A stretch of 64,000 nucleotides of DNA, from contig JASWJB010000017.1 of assembly GCA_032433595.1 (NCBI GenBank), forward strand, positions 205,986 to 269,985, written 5' to 3'. The notes beneath the pieces are model-generated. The model had not been told where the DNA came from and did not search any database. It saw only the letters and a list, made by a program, of their open reading frames with translations. Positions 12,240 through 24,614 of this stretch are shown here, piece after piece. The DNA comes from Conoideocrella luteorostrata (Eukaryota > Ascomycota > Sordariomycetes > Hypocreales > Clavicipitaceae). Positions within the stretch are counted from its first letter, which is position 1. Every line of letters starts with the position of its first letter. The position numbers and the translations under genes are program-made.

Positions 12240-13809
12240 TCTGGCAGCTCCCTGCGTAAGGGCTGTTGGTGAGAGGCAGGTAGGTGCTCTTGACTTGGTG
12301 GGATGGTGGCGGTTCTTTTTATTTTTTATTTTTTTTAGGGTGGGGGGTTCTTTTCAAGATGGCAATTGGGGTGATTGATTGACGGGGCAGAGCCGCCGTA
12401 GAGACAGAAATTCACAAAATCACCAAGAAGGAGGCAACACAAAAGAAAAGGGAGGAGAGGAGGAAAGAATCGGGAGGCTCACGATCCGACCCGGTGGCAT
12501 GGAAGCAGGCCCAGCAGCATGCAAGCACGCAAAGCGGGTACTAGTATAATAGGCTGGATCGGGCGGAGGGGCTGCAATGAGTGGATACAATGATGCCATG
12601 TTAGTTTTCTACAGCCAAGGCAAGCACAAGACCATTCATTGCGCCGGCGAAAGGAGTCAGCTTTGTGTGGGGGTGGAGAGCAGCCAGTATATTTGGTAGA
12701 CAGATTGGGGAGGGAGGGGGGGACACATGTGGGATGAAGATGGCGCGACGTCACTGGGGCGGAATTCGGCGATGGCTGAACCGATTTGGTTGATTAATGG
12801 CGATGTACGGAGTATAGCTAGGGCAGCGCAAACGACTGGCGAAGCTGCATGTGTGGAGCTAGACGCCGGTGTGAGCTGTTTGGCTCTGTGGACATTATAT
12901 CTGCTGTTACGAGTCGCAGGACGGCGTAGCTGGGTGGTTCGTCGTGATGCTGATGGGCTGAGGCAGCTGGGAAGAGGCAGCTGGGAAGAAGGCTGGAGGA
13001 GAGGGAGACGTCATGAGAGGCATTGGGCGTGGGATTATTGAGCGAGGATGGATATTCAAGACGAATCTATCTTACCTTGCGGTCTCTTGCCGTTAGAAAA
13101 TGCGTCGATGTACTCCGTAGAACTAGAACACACCGCCCAGCTGTCCGAAGCGACACACACCATGTATACACAGCGCAAGGACAGACGAGCCATTGGCCAA
13201 TCGTCAGGTCGCACATATCGGTGCAATACCATCCCCATCCCATCCCATCCCGCGCTTTGATAGACCAGCTCGCATATTGCCCGTTCCCGTTCCCGCCGTG
13301 CAGGCACAGGTGCAACATACGTACATCATACATGCCCTAGTACGTCGGTGCCAAGGCCGGCGGCTCGTGTGCTCCGTACGTGCAGGACGCGGGGCTCACC
13401 GAGCACACCGAGACACCTCTGAGAACCTGCCGAGTACTTACTTACCTTTTATCTTATTTTTTGGTTACTGTATTAGAACAAACTCCAGACATAAAATCGC
13501 ATCGTAACATTATTTAAAACATGTGATTATGCATACATGCATGCCCGTAAGCTGTCGAGAGTTTGTGTAGGACACCATACCGTGGGCTGGGCAGCTTACC
13601 GAGCATTACCCCCCACCCACCCCCGCCGATCCGTGCCTCGGCATTTTCTGTCGGCCGCGTAGTTGAGCTAATTCTCCGTCCCGGCTGCTCATCCTTGATA
13701 TCCAACTCCAACAGTAAACATCACGGGAAGCCGCCTCTTTGGAAAACCAATACCCGAATTTTGTCCCCAAACACCAATTAGCAAGACAGTTCGGCCGTAT
13801 CCCGTCGTC
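12240..13809. other. divergent intergenic region between methyltransferase and SDR
   Basis: No convincing gene is visible on either strand. The stretch contains purine-rich tracts (12400-12480 and 12700-12725), several TACGGAGTA-type half sites (near 12806 and 13110) and repeated CCCATC units around 13230. Open frames are short and overlap each other on both strands without family signal. It presumably holds the two divergent promoters. Confidence 0.55.
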
Positions 13810-14823
13810 ATGGATGTCAATACTCTCTTTGGCGTGCAGGTACGTCTCGTCACCCACCACGCCCCCATCTCATCTTATCACCACCAATAACCAACCTCAT
13901 CACATCACAGGGCAAAGTCGTCCTCATCACAGGCGGTATGTCTTCCCCGAACCCCCCCCCCCCCCGTCCTAATATCTCCTCCACCGCAGCCCATTAACAG
14001 CTGAAACCATCCCCGTTTTCCCAGGCGCCAAAGGAATCGGCCGCATGCTCGCGACCGGCTTCGTCACCAACGGCGCAAAAGTCTACATCACCGGGCGCGA
14101 CGCACCAGCCTGCCACGCCACCGTCAAGGACCTCAATCCCCTCTCCCGCAACGGTGGCTCCATCCACGCCCTGCCAGCCAACCTCCAACACCTCAGCGAG
14201 TGCGAAAAGCTCGCCGGCCAGCTGGCTGAGCTCGAAACCGCCGGTCTCCATGTTCTCATCAACAACGCCGGCGCGACCTGGGGCGCCGACATCGACTCCC
14301 ATCCAGACTCGGCGTGGACCAAGCTCCTGACCCTGAACCTGCAGCGCGTCTTCACCCTGACGCAGCTGTGCCTGCCACTTCTCGAGAAGGCCGCCACCAA
14401 GGAGGACCCCGCGCGGATCATCCACATTGGCAGCATTGACGGGATAAGGGTGCCCACCATGGCCAACTTTGCGTACTCGGCCAGCAAGGCTGGGCTGCAC
14501 CACCTGTCGAGACACATGGCGAGGGATCTGGGGTTCAGAAACATTACGAGCAACGTGCTGGCTTGTGGGCCGTTCAGGACCAAGATGATGAAGGCGACGC
14601 TCGATGCTGTGGGCGATGCTTTGGAGGGGGAGATTCCGCTGGGCCGGATTGGCAAGGACGAAGATGTGGCTGGATCGGCCATCTTTCTGTCGAGTAAGGC
14701 TGGGTGAGTTGTTTCCGCGGGCTAGGTGGGAAGTGTTGATGAGTGCTAATGTGAGGCAGGGCCTATTTGAATGGTGCGCTCATCAGAGTCGATGGAGGAG
14801 CGTCTCTGGTGGCCAAGATCTAA
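13810..14823 (+). CDS. classical short-chain dehydrogenase/reductase (RhlG-like)
   Basis: Four exons (13810-13839, 13911-13935, 14025-14703, 14760-14823) give 265 residues. Introns are 70, 89 and 56 bp with GTACGT, GTATGT and GTGAGT donors; the last has a GCTAAT branch site. The N-terminus joins as LFGVQ, GKVVLITGG and AKGIG, restoring the TGGAKGIG cofactor loop. Other signatures are NNAG (residues 99-102), the catalytic Ser155, and Tyr169-SAS-Lys173. The Tyr context YSASKAGLHHLSRHMA resembles SDRs annotated as rhamnolipid 3-oxoacyl-ACP reductase RhlG in fungi. The 25-nt second exon makes automatic prediction error-prone. Substrate is unknown; NADP(H) use is plausible. Confidence 0.9.
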
Positions 14824-15508
14824 GTTGATATTTGTTGGGAGAGTAGATACTCCTTCTATCTCTCTGTCTCCCTCTGTGTGTATTTGTGTGTATGACTCGA
14901 ACCAAATGGTTGAAAAAGGCAACGCGTTGCTGGATTAGAGGAGAAACCCTCGTATATTTGATTATTTATCTGTTCTGCTCTCCGCCCCGGGGATATTGTT
15001 CTCGTCTACACACCGAGAAAACGAACTAAAGCAAGACTAGAAAACGCCAAGAAAACAAACCAGACCTGACAGGTGATGCTATTGACACAACTAGAACCGT
15101 ACTTTATCTTGGCCAAAGAAACTTGAATCCTACCAATATGTTATGCTTGCCCTATTGCGCCCGTGAAAGCAATGGTGGCTGCTTCCCACAAATTCCATCA
15201 AGTGAAAACATCCCAGAAGCAAAAAAAAGACTCCTTGACTGGTGATTACACCGCCGTGCCCATCGTATGGTTGTCCGCGACATGTGGTAGTGGCTTAGTG
15301 GGTAATTGTTAAGCAACGCAGGTAGATAGTGCATTTAACACGACAGGAGATCTAGGATCGCCTTGCCGTGAAAATAAACCAACTGGCCGTGGCGCCCAGT
15401 TGTGGTACATGGTGAGCGTTAGACCACTGACATGTGATGCAGCTTGATATTTGGTTGCCTTTCCTCAGTCTGTACTCCGCAGATACGGTTGGACGTGGCA
15501 CAGCCAGT
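14824..15508. other. intergenic region between converging genes
   Basis: This holds the 3' flanks of the SDR (+) and of the small protein (-). It has no gene-like frame and no repeat beyond short T/G runs. Confidence 0.55.
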
Positions 15509-15745
15509 CTATGAGAGACCACAACCCTCAAAATCGCGAACCATGACAGCGACCTGCGCTCGTTTCGCGGCCTCGGCAACAAGGCTAAAGTCCTTTAGAA
15601 ACGGGTCCGTCGACGAGGTCTTGACTTGTGCAGGTGCGGGTGCGGGCGTGGGCATCGACTGCGAGGCCGGAAAGCTAGTGGGCGACTGTTGCGTGGAGGA
15701 GCGGGCTGACGAGCCAACACTGGGTGATGAGATGGGAGCATTCAT
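15509..15745 (-). CDS. small uncharacterised protein, 78 aa
   Basis: A 78-codon frame starts MNAPISSPSVGSS and is rich in Ser/Pro/Ala in its first half. It ends in a compact, probably helical segment, DPFLKDFSLVAEAAKRAQ, followed by VAVMVRDFEGCGL. The contrast between a disordered N-terminus and a conserved-looking helix suggests a real gene, although no function is recognised. An in-frame ATG 13 codons upstream is an alternative start; the one chosen begins the Ser/Pro-rich part. No signal peptide or membrane segment is seen. Confidence 0.55.
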   Translation of the reverse strand: MNAPISSPSVGSSARSSTQQSPTSFPASQSMPTPAPAPAQVKTSSTDPFLKDFSLVAEAAKRAQVAVMVRDFEGCGLS

Positions 15746-18705
15746 GATGACTAAATGCCGGCAGGTCGAGGGAATCAAAACCAATAATGATTCTCAGCGG
15801 AGCTCTTTTCTGCTTTTCTAAGAAAAGCGGCTTGTAAGGGCAAGCGGCCGTGACGGGGCAAGATGAAAACTTGGTTCTGGGAGACGAAATTGCCAAAAAG
15901 TGTTGGAGTTGTCAGGACGGAGCAAATGAATGACGACTAAAAATTCGTCCGTTCGACAGGGCTGCAAGTGTCAGTTGATTTGGGTTTAGCGACGAATGAG
16001 ACGTCCAATGCTGCGAGATGGACGGCGTTGGGCGAATAACTAATAGCCTATTGCGGAAGGCTGGGCTGGCTTTCTAGTCACGGCGAGCGGAAGGGGAGCC
16101 GAAATTGTGTGACCAGGGATCTGTACACTGGAGATGGCGATGGCTTTGTTTTTATTTTCCTTTTGTGAAGTGAGAAATTGGGGAAGAGTACTCCGTAGAA
16201 TGAAATACCCAAGAATGGCGCGAGTAAGTTGGATAGCCGATGGGGTGGGCTGACACCTTATCTGGCAGAGTGATGGTGTGTGAGAGTGACGCCGAGAGGA
16301 GATCCGGCTGTGTGTCTAGCTGCGTGTCTGGCGGCGTGTCTGGCTCGTTCTGGTTCCGCTCCTGCGTCTGCGCGCGATAGTAGTGCCGGATCCGTGAAGC
16401 CTCGGCCTCGTTTGGGTTGGGGCGGGCGAGGCGTCGAGTGGGTAAACTCTGTCTGTACAATATGTGTACGGAGTATGGATGGGAGCAGCACGGAGTATAG
16501 TATTGAAATTGTCCCACTGATTCTGGCTGCCAAGTGTGTCACTGCGGGTGCTTCAGTAACTTTTTCGGCGGTTGATAGACGTTTCGGGCTGAAGATCGTG
16601 CGCTTGCAGCCGACAATGACGGTAGGCTGGAGCAAGACTCTAAGCCGAATGAATAGAAGATTGGGCGTGGGCCCTGTTTTTTTCCTTCGTATCCTCTTCG
16701 TGTCTCTCTCAATCCACGTCAGGAAGTCGAGTCGGTGAGCGAATAACTAACAAACACACCTGGTAAAGTAAAACAAAAGAACAAAAATGTGCAATTCCCG
16801 AGCTCTAGACTGCCAAGGCTGGCCCAACGTCAGAGGCTGCAGCTGCGGGGATTCGTAGGAAAGAGCAGCGGGACTCCTCTAGTCAGGTTAGTACAGCAGG
16901 TAGTTCGAACAATCCTGTCCAACAGGGGTACTGTACAGGGCGGTAGTTCCGTTCTCACAATAGCTGCTCCGTAGTGTGAGGGAAAAGAAAGAATTTCACG
17001 AGATGGGCAGCGGGAACCTTATTATCATGTCTTGCATCTTGCAGCCTGGAGGGAGGGGGGGTTTTGGTTCCATTGGCTCGCAGCTACGTAAACAGCCACC
17101 AATCTTGGTTCGCCTCACACACCGTACGTACAATACAACGCCGTCACATCTCCTGACTATTGTGTCCCCAATGTCCCCGGCTCCTTGGCTTGGCTTGGCT
17201 TGAACACGGCACAGAAGCACTGTGGGCGCTTTGAGCTGGGCTAGACGGTGGGGTCGACATCCTTGGAACGTGCGACCATCTGGATGACGATGAGCGACCT
17301 TGGGGGCAGGAGGAAAGGGACGGGCGCTGCGGATGTTTCGACCGGTGGACGTGGCTGCAACATCAACTGCGGCTTCTGGGGGTGCAGAGACATGTGCTGC
17401 AGAGGAGAGGCTGGCCGCGGAGGCTGATGGACGGAACTTTGGAAAGCAGATCTTGTTTTGGTGCGGCATCTGCATCTGCACCTGCATCTGCCTGCGTCTA
17501 CCTGCGTCTATCTGCATTTGATGACGACCCCTTCCAACATCCGATCCCATCAACAGCATCGGCCCATCATCATTCTATTCCATCCTGCCCGAATAGCTAC
17601 CCTGCCAACTCAACTCAACTCTTCCTTTCCCCATCCATCCATTGACCAATTCAATCGCTGCGTCACATAGTAATATTCTAGAGGGCCCTAGTCGCCGTCT
17701 CCAGGCATATGCGAAAGTGTCTCGGCTCCTCGTGCATAAAGTGCTAATCCCTTCCAGAAAAAGATTTCCCCTGGATCCTGGATCCGGGCCCCCCAGGTCG
17801 AGGGTCGGTCAGTGCCCGCGGGGTTGAGATGATGCAACAACGACTCCAGTTTCCAAGCGATTGGCCTGTTGAATGCTACACTTTGCTGCACATACCGGGC
17901 TCATGTTCTTTCCTTTGGTAACAGTATTGTCACGTACCATCTGATGAGCCTGGCGACGGAGGAACAACACACTTACCTACCTATTGTGCTGTACTCCGTA
18001 CCTGCCATCCTAATTCGAGATGGATGTTTTAAGTTTTGCCAGCCACACATTTACACTTTGCGGGGTACAATACACTCCATATGAAGCGTGCCATACGATA
18101 TGATTTCGCATTTTCAGCCACATTACTCCGTACTACCTACTTACTGCATTGATAATGAGGGAATAGAATTTAGCCGATGGCGTGTCTGAGTTTTTTTTTC
18201 ACTTTCGCAACGCATGATGTGGAGTCTTCGGTGTGAATGACTAGCCACGATGGAGCAGCTAGCTCTTAGTACTGCAGGTTGAGGATAAAATGTAAGAAGA
18301 TGATGTACAATACTACTCCATCAGACTCGATGATCAACCGGACAATGCATTGTGCTGTGGACCGCACATCCAGGACCATGCTACGAGGAGCTGCCACGCA
18401 AGTTTTCCGCGAAGGCCATGGCCGCTTAATGAGTTGTTTTGTTTAAAGTTCCACGACCAGATCTATTACAGTAGCCAAAGTCTGGGGTTCAAATCTAATA
18501 TGCTGCGGCGTCTTGCGTCACTGCTGCCTGCTCATCAATCTCGAGAACATATTTTTGAGCACGAGATCAACTCCACTCCACAGTGTTGTAGGTACGATGC
18601 ATGCGCGACGCTCTTGGCCGCGCCGTTGAAATCACAAGTAGTGTACTGTAACCAGAAGTAGTATTCCTGTGACCTGACTCGAACAGGCCGGTCTGTGTTT
18701 TCTCC
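15746..18705. other. 3-kb gene-poor interval
   Basis: Open frames on both strands are short and mutually overlapping, and none shows a recognisable family. Notable content: half-palindromes TACTCCGTA (near 16190, 17992, 18125) and CGGAGTAT (near 16470 and 16492), repeated CGTGTCTGGC units around 16310-16350, and a CTGCAT/CTGCGT hexamer repeat at about 17463-17516. Confidence 0.55.
17463..17516. repeat. imperfect CTGCAT/CTGCGTCTA hexamer tract
   Basis: Tandem CATCTG and CTGCGTCTAC units with substitutions occur in gene-free DNA. This is simple-sequence expansion without evident function. Confidence 0.6.
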
Positions 18706-19594
18706 TCACTCGATACTTCTTCCCATAACCTCTCTCCCCAGCTTCTCCGCATCCTTATGCCTCACTATCCTCCCCGTCCGTGACCCCCTCAAAGCCAACT
18801 CAACCATCGAAGCAGCCAATTCCTCCACCGCTAGCGTCGGAAGCACCATGGTTGTCAGAAACCAAGTCCATAGCGTGTGCCGCTTTGGAAACACACCACA
18901 CGGCCTCACCGTGATGCTTTCCACAGCGCCGTGACTGGAATCCGCAATATCGAAGATGTTTTTCTCGGCACACCCCTAAGCAGGTTAGCTCGCAGCAATC
19001 AATACACACTACCGTTACTTCCGCTGTCCCAAGTACCGTACCTTTGCTCTTCTGGTTGGCCCCATGATCCACAGACTCCGGTTGTACACCAGCTCTGAGG
19101 AATCGCCGCTGCAATAGACGAACCGGAATGCTGCATCTCCTGCCTGGCAACCCGTAAGACTCATCATTCGGACAAAGCAGCGCGTGGCGGCAACCGTATA
19201 GTCTACTGTGACTTGGAGATATTCCTCGGGGGTTGCCCAGCGGGTGTTTTGTGTGTGGCGTCCCCCAATGCACCTGTGCAGCTTTTCGTCAGTCCGGTGC
19301 GATGAAATTTTTTATTTTTTTTAAAACAAAATTAAAAATTGGGCCAAGACGTCCGTCCCCGTACCATATGCATGCTCGCGCTTCTTTGAGCTGGTGAAGC
19401 AAAGAGTCGTCGTATTCTAGCCAGTTCGTTTTGAGGGTGATGGAGATTTTGTCCCTTCCTGCCGAGCTTGTTTGGTCATTGCTTAGGGGCCGTCTGGTGA
19501 GGATGTGTATCTTTGTGATCTCGGGATGGGAGAGGCATTGCTCGAGGACGGTCGATCCGATGTATCCCGTTGCGCCGACTATGATGATTTCCAT
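18706..19594 (-). CDS. NAD(P)-binding epimerase-like (atypical SDR) protein
   Basis: Three minus-strand exons (19594-19365, 19273-19042, 18975-18706) give 243 residues. The introns are 91 and 66 bp, both with GTACGG donors. The N-terminus MEIIIVGATGYIG has the Rossmann glycine motif of the extended/atypical SDR (NmrA/HTATIP2-like) class. The second exon reads YTVAATRCFVRMM and FRFVYCSGDSSE, and the third starts GCAEKNIFDIADSS. This matches fungal proteins labelled nucleoside-diphosphate-sugar epimerase or NAD(P)-binding protein. The frame is continuous only with both introns removed, which supports the model. The classical YxxxK pair is not obvious, so it may be a redox sensor or a non-canonical enzyme. 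Confidence 0.82.
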
Positions 19595-20738
19595 GATGCG
19601 TTGTGATGCTCTGCTATAAGATATGGATTCGTGAGAGTGTCCAGGGGGCGGGGCGGCACAGGCGAGGAGCATTAGCTATGTACAGTACGGAGTACTGCGT
19701 AATTAGTTGCTCAGAGAAAGCAGCCTTTGCAGACGTGACACGTCTCGGGCTCAGCAGATACACTAGACGTTATGTTTACCCGTTGTAAATGACGCTGTTA
19801 GGCTTCAGAGCGCGGTATATTGACTAATATTTAGACAAACGGCTGCAGCCCGAAACACCGACAAAAGCTGCTCGAGATTGTATCTAGCCTACGATATGCC
19901 TCGCGGCACCCCCAGTCGGCTCTGGCAGACAGCCTATCACATACACGCCTGGATGTTTGGACGGCCCCACAGCTGCAGGCCAGACAGGCAGATGCGGCTT
20001 CCCAGTACCAGTAGTCAGTATGCCATCGCCAAATGTCTTTCCAAACCTCCAAGGAACCCAAATTCCAGCGCACGTCAATTGCATCAAGCAACATACGGAT
20101 CCTCATACTTAGCATGCTGTCGTTGGGTTCCAATGAAAGGAAATTAGATTAGCTACCGGAAGAATCCGGAGCATCAAAGACCGACTCCTCAACTCTTGGA
20201 CGTCACTCGACCTGTTTCGGCCTTCCGGCCAGTGGAGTCGGTGGACTGGACCCTGATCGCCAAGATAATGCCGTTTTTGCATATGATTGATGAGACTGAC
20301 CCCATCTCTAGATTTCGGTCGGTCAGTCACCGACCAAGTTCGAGACTGTGGTCGGTGGCAGGTCAGCCGAGTCAGCTGTCTGGCATGGGGTGGAGGCTAT
20401 GATGGTCTAATGCGCGTAGGGTAACTGAAATTATCGGCTTTTCATCTGCTGTTTTCATGCTGAGAGGAAGAACGAGGAAGAGTTTGATTGCGTTGTGTCT
20501 TTGCAGCGATGAAAGAGACGGCCGAAATCCAAGATCGCACAGCGTGAATAAAATTTTCTCTTCCATTATCAGTACAAGTTGTCCCTCACAGATATATACT
20601 ACACTTGGTGAATGATTTGATTTGGGAACCAATCAAGGGTGATCCATCAACCTGTCTTTGCGCTGCATAATCCTGCATCCCTGACCTTGACTAGCAGCCG
20701 CCTCCGAATATCCTACATTCTACCTATCCGTCTGTCCA
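19595..20738. other. intergenic region
   Basis: No gene is recognised. A GTACGGAGTACTGC palindrome variant lies near 19685, and a perfect 7-bp stem (GGTCGGT ... ACCGACC, 5-nt loop) lies at 20317-20335. The stretch also holds the 3' flank of the GH72 gene. Confidence 0.55.
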
Positions 20739-22459
20739 TTACAGAGCAACCATGGCAACGCCAAACAGAGCAGCAACCAAGTACAGCCCAACCATGGAGC
20801 TTCCAACACGTGCAAGAGGAGCTCCCAGCACCGCAAAACTGCCATTGTCGGTGCCGTTGCCGTTGCCGGACGTGGAGTTGCTGCCAGGAGCCAACTTGGC
20901 ACAGCTCGACTGCGAGCCGCTGGCCGATTGGGTCTTAGCCTGTCCTTTGAAGTCGCAACCCCCGTTGCTATTCTTCTTGTAATATGCGTCGAGAACATAT
21001 GCGAGCTTCTGTTGACTTGAGCACATGCTGTAGACACCGTATGTGCCGGTAGTGGTGTTGCCATTGATGCCAGCGCAGTATGAGCTATCCTTGCCGCAGA
21101 TGAATTTGAAGATGTCGCCGTAGGCGGTCGGCTTAAGATCGCTTGCGGGCACGCAAGTGGCGGCTTTGACCATACACTGACATGCGGAGTCGTTGGGGGT
21201 AGGAGGCAACGTAGAGTTAGCTGCCCAGAAGGAGTTGACTGCGGGACAGTCCAGCACCTTGTTGGTTGGGTTGTACGAGGACATGTCGACGCCCTTGGGA
21301 CTGACGGCAGTGATCTTCTTCTGGAGAGCCGCAAAGTCCTTCAGCTTGGTGGCAGAACCACCGTTGCTGATCTTGACCAAGCCTGATAAGAATACGTGTT
21401 AGCAAATATATCGTGAACTCAAACAGTTGGTCTGATCATTCTGATCGGTATGCATTCAGAGCTTACCATAGTCGTTGGTCTCTTGGAAATACTCGTATAT
21501 GATACCTCCGCTAACGACGTCGGTCATGTTGTTGACGTATAGAGCAGTGGTTTCTTCGAAAGTGCGAGCCTCGCCACCGTTGGGCAAGTTGCAGCCATAT
21601 TCAGCAAAGAACATGGGCACGGAGTACGATTTGAAAAACTCGATCAGGCGGTTGTAACCAGAGTCCTCGAAGTTGCTCTCGCCGCACCAAGAGTAGATGT
21701 TGTACCCGAAAAAGTCGATAGAATCCTCCGTGGGACCGCAGTTGAAGTAGCTGGCAATCATATCACGAATGGGCTTATCGTCGTTGGCGGCATAGCCGAC
21801 ACCCATCCAGCGAGTATTCTTGGATTTGATGTAGGCCTTGGTATCACGAGTAGCGGCCTTGACGTACGCCGAGGCAAAGGTGTTATTGTTGGCGTTGCTG
21901 ACCTCGTTGCCTGCGAAGAATCCAATGACGTTGGAGTACTTGGACAATTCGTCCACGACTGACTTGTAGCGGGCAAAGAGCGCGGTGTCCCAGGCGGGAT
22001 CGTCACGGTTGATTGAAAGGCTGGGCTCGCCCAGATCGGCAACGACATAGATACCGTTGTCGTTGAGAAGCTTCATGCAAGCCGAGTGATCCTTCTTTGG
22101 GTCAATCGCATACACTCGGATGACGTTGGTGTTGAGACTAGCGAGGTTGGGAATATCAATCTTGCAGCGGTCCGTATCAGCGAGAGGATCGACGTAACTG
22201 GAGTTGGTGGGTGTTGTGCCGGCTGCACCAGTGGCTTGCTGGTAAGCAATTCCCTTCATGAGGAACTGGGTGCCATTGGGGTAAAAGAACTTGGAACCCT
22301 ATTCATGTGTGATGGCGTTAGCTGAACCGTCATTGCGTGATATGGCGGCAGTTGCTTTGGTATCAGCTGTCATACCTTCATGACAATGGATGGCAGATCA
22401 GCGCAAAGAGCACTGCCTGCCAGAGCCAAGAGCGACAACGAAAGAGTCGAAGAGACCAT
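20739..22459 (-). CDS. GPI-anchored 1,3-beta-glucanosyltransferase, GH72 with X8/CBM43 (Gas/Gel family)
   Basis: Three minus-strand exons (22459-22376, 22298-21467, 21382-20739) give 519 residues; the introns are 77 and 84 bp. A signal peptide ([20 protein letters not shown]) is followed by the GH72 domain. The general acid/base Glu160 lies in [11 protein letters not shown] and the nucleophile Glu261 in [11 protein letters not shown] Cys-rich X8 (CBM43) module spans roughly residues 340-430. A Ser/Gly/Asn-rich linker and a hydrophobic C-terminal tail ([17 protein letters not shown]) mark the GPI attachment signal. The enzyme elongates beta-1,3-glucan at the cell wall outer face, as Gas1 and Gel proteins do. 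Presence of X8 places it in the Gas1/Gas2-like subgroup. Length and architecture are normal for the family. Confidence 0.95.
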
Positions 22460-23018
22460 TGTCGAACGTGAAGCGAGTGATTGTGTTTGCGAGGCTATTT
22501 ATTAATTTGATTAAGTCTGATCGCGAAGACCTGTCTACGCTGCTATAAAATATGACTGCGCCGAAGGAAGTGCGACGGGTGAGGTTGGCGCAAGTCTTGC
22601 AAATCTCAAAGTGAAGAGGAAATCAGGAAAAAGATCGGAGCGGCCCTTTCGAAGAAGGGAATGATATGGGACGGTTGCGACACGGAGCACTGCCTGCTCA
22701 AAGCAAGAGCAGACATGCGCTTGAGTATAAACGTCTTTCGCAACTACCACAAATCAAGTTGCAATGGCTGGAAAAGCAAACACTGGTTGACCTGTAACGA
22801 AGGAGACAAGTAGTCTGGCAAAAGAAGGAGGCACAAACTGCTCAAACAATGGACCCGAAACGAGGAATGCTACAGGAGAGACGGCGTTGTCCAGCGTGGA
22901 CGGAGTATTTGAATCTCATGCATGCGAGTCGCGTCAGGTCTAGACCAGAGGGGCCATCTGAGGCCGAATAGTATTGGTTGACCATTTGACCCCGCCATCC
23001 TGCCACGCCATGCCCTGC

Positions 23019-23060
23019 ACGACGACGACGACGGCGACGGCGACGACGACGACTACTACT
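23019..23060. repeat. GAC/GGC trinucleotide microsatellite
   Basis: About 14 consecutive GAC and GGC triplets continue into ACT triplets. It is intergenic and not within a credible coding frame. Confidence 0.85.
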
Positions 23061-24580
23061 TCTTTTTGCACAGCCCTGTAAGGAGTAGCAGAGTGAACTA
23101 TGCTGGTCGACGGATACACGGAAGAGCCGGATAGGCTCAGGGAAGGAGGCAAATGCTGCGGGAGGCCCGATGTCTACTAGCTAATACGCCACGGCGCAAA
23201 CGAAACGCCGACCGATGAACGCTGGAATCTAGCGTCAAGTCGGTTAGAGCTATTAGAGGTCATTCGAATATAGTACTTCGTATACGTTTTGTAAATGGCC
23301 CTTGTACTCAGTAAAAGTTCCCGAGATCCCCGGGCTTCCTCGGACGGCGCTTACCTGCAGCCCAGAGGAGTATTGAAATAAGCCGTATGACGAGATACCC
23401 CTCCGTGCTGCGTGTCCGTCTGTTGAATCATCTGTTGAGTACGGAAAGGGTGCCGCCGTCTTGGACATGGCAATTAAACTCGCCTAGGCTTGGCGAGCCG
23501 ATTCTGCCGACGTATATTAATATGTCGTGCACTGGCCAGCACAACAGACCCGGTGTATCTTGGACAGAAGCCTGGATGGAGATTTGAAAATGGCATTATG
23601 CCGGATATCCGTCTTGGTCGCGCGTGGGTGGGTGGGTGTGCGTCAGCCAGCGCCACTTGGCCCAGCAGCCGCAGTGCCAGTCCTTGCCAGCTGGCCTGCA
23701 GTTCGCAGCTGCGAGTCGCCGTATCAATTGATACAAATATGTATTTAAGAATCCAAAAGCATGTTGTATGACAGTTACTGTACGAATTGCAGGAACGCAC
23801 AACCTGTCTCTGCCGAGCCGGGAAGCGGTGGGCTCTTGCACAGAAAATCGTCCACGTCGGGTGTAGGGACAAGCTGACCCTCTTCTCCTGACGCACATGT
23901 TCTGCACTATTGTGTGGTTTCACGTAGCTGCACCGACCCGAGCGCCCACCGTACCCACCAACCAGTGAGGTGAGAGGCCAAACCCTGCTGCTGCCTCGTG
24001 TACCTGTCTACTTTGGGGACATGCCAATCGTGCCTATTGTGCCATGTTTGGGACCTTGGGCCTGGTGTTTACGGTGCAATGCTATTAGGGCCATCGGGCC
24101 TAACTGATTCAGTCGAGCCGCCGCCCCACCTGTCATCCCACTTCAAATTTTTAGTTGTACCATGCAGCACGGCGTGAGCCTCGTCGGCAAGGAATGCCAG
24201 TTCTTGTCTGATGGACGTTGACGGCAACAAGCAGCATCTGTCTCTTCAGCTCCTACAGCCATCTCATCTCATCTTCACTCAGGCCAAAAAAATAAAAATA
24301 AAAAATAAAAAATACTACAGCCACGGCCTGTTGAGTAATTTTGCCTCTTTCGCCGGCAAATGCAAATGCCAATTGCTCATACATACGTTGCTTGGGCGGA
24401 AGGACCGAGATGAGATGCCAGTGTCGCGGAACTAATCCCAAACTTTTATGCATGCGCGTGGCCTACATCAAACAATGTCCACCTGCTTCAAACGTTCCTT
24501 TGACGGCCATTCATGACAAGTTCACTCACTGCCAGGTTGCTACAAACCATCCACCATGTTCATGACCGTTGACCGCACCT

Positions 24581-24614
24581 GGAGCAATTAACTTGCTGTG
24601 TAGTTAATTGCTCC
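24581..24614. repeat. perfect 12-bp inverted repeat with 10-nt loop
   Basis: Left arm GGAGCAATTAAC (24581-24592), loop TTGCTGTGTA, right arm GTTAATTGCTCC (24603-24614). No mismatch occurs in the arms. It lies far from any recognised gene. It could be a transposon footprint or a structured RNA element; neither is proven. Confidence 0.8.

Noticed and set aside
16152..16738. Overlapping frames of 120-150 codons on both strands
   Set aside because: They come from a repetitive CGTGTCTGGC-rich stretch; the translations are low complexity and differ in style from the real genes.
18478..18500. GGGTTCAAATCTAA resembling a tRNA B box
   Set aside because: No matching T-stem, anticodon arm or A box at the right distance, so no tRNA fold.
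20720..21334. Long alternative frame overlapping the GH72 gene
   Set aside because: It is a shadow of the X8/GPI-anchor exon, which is fully supported in its own frame.
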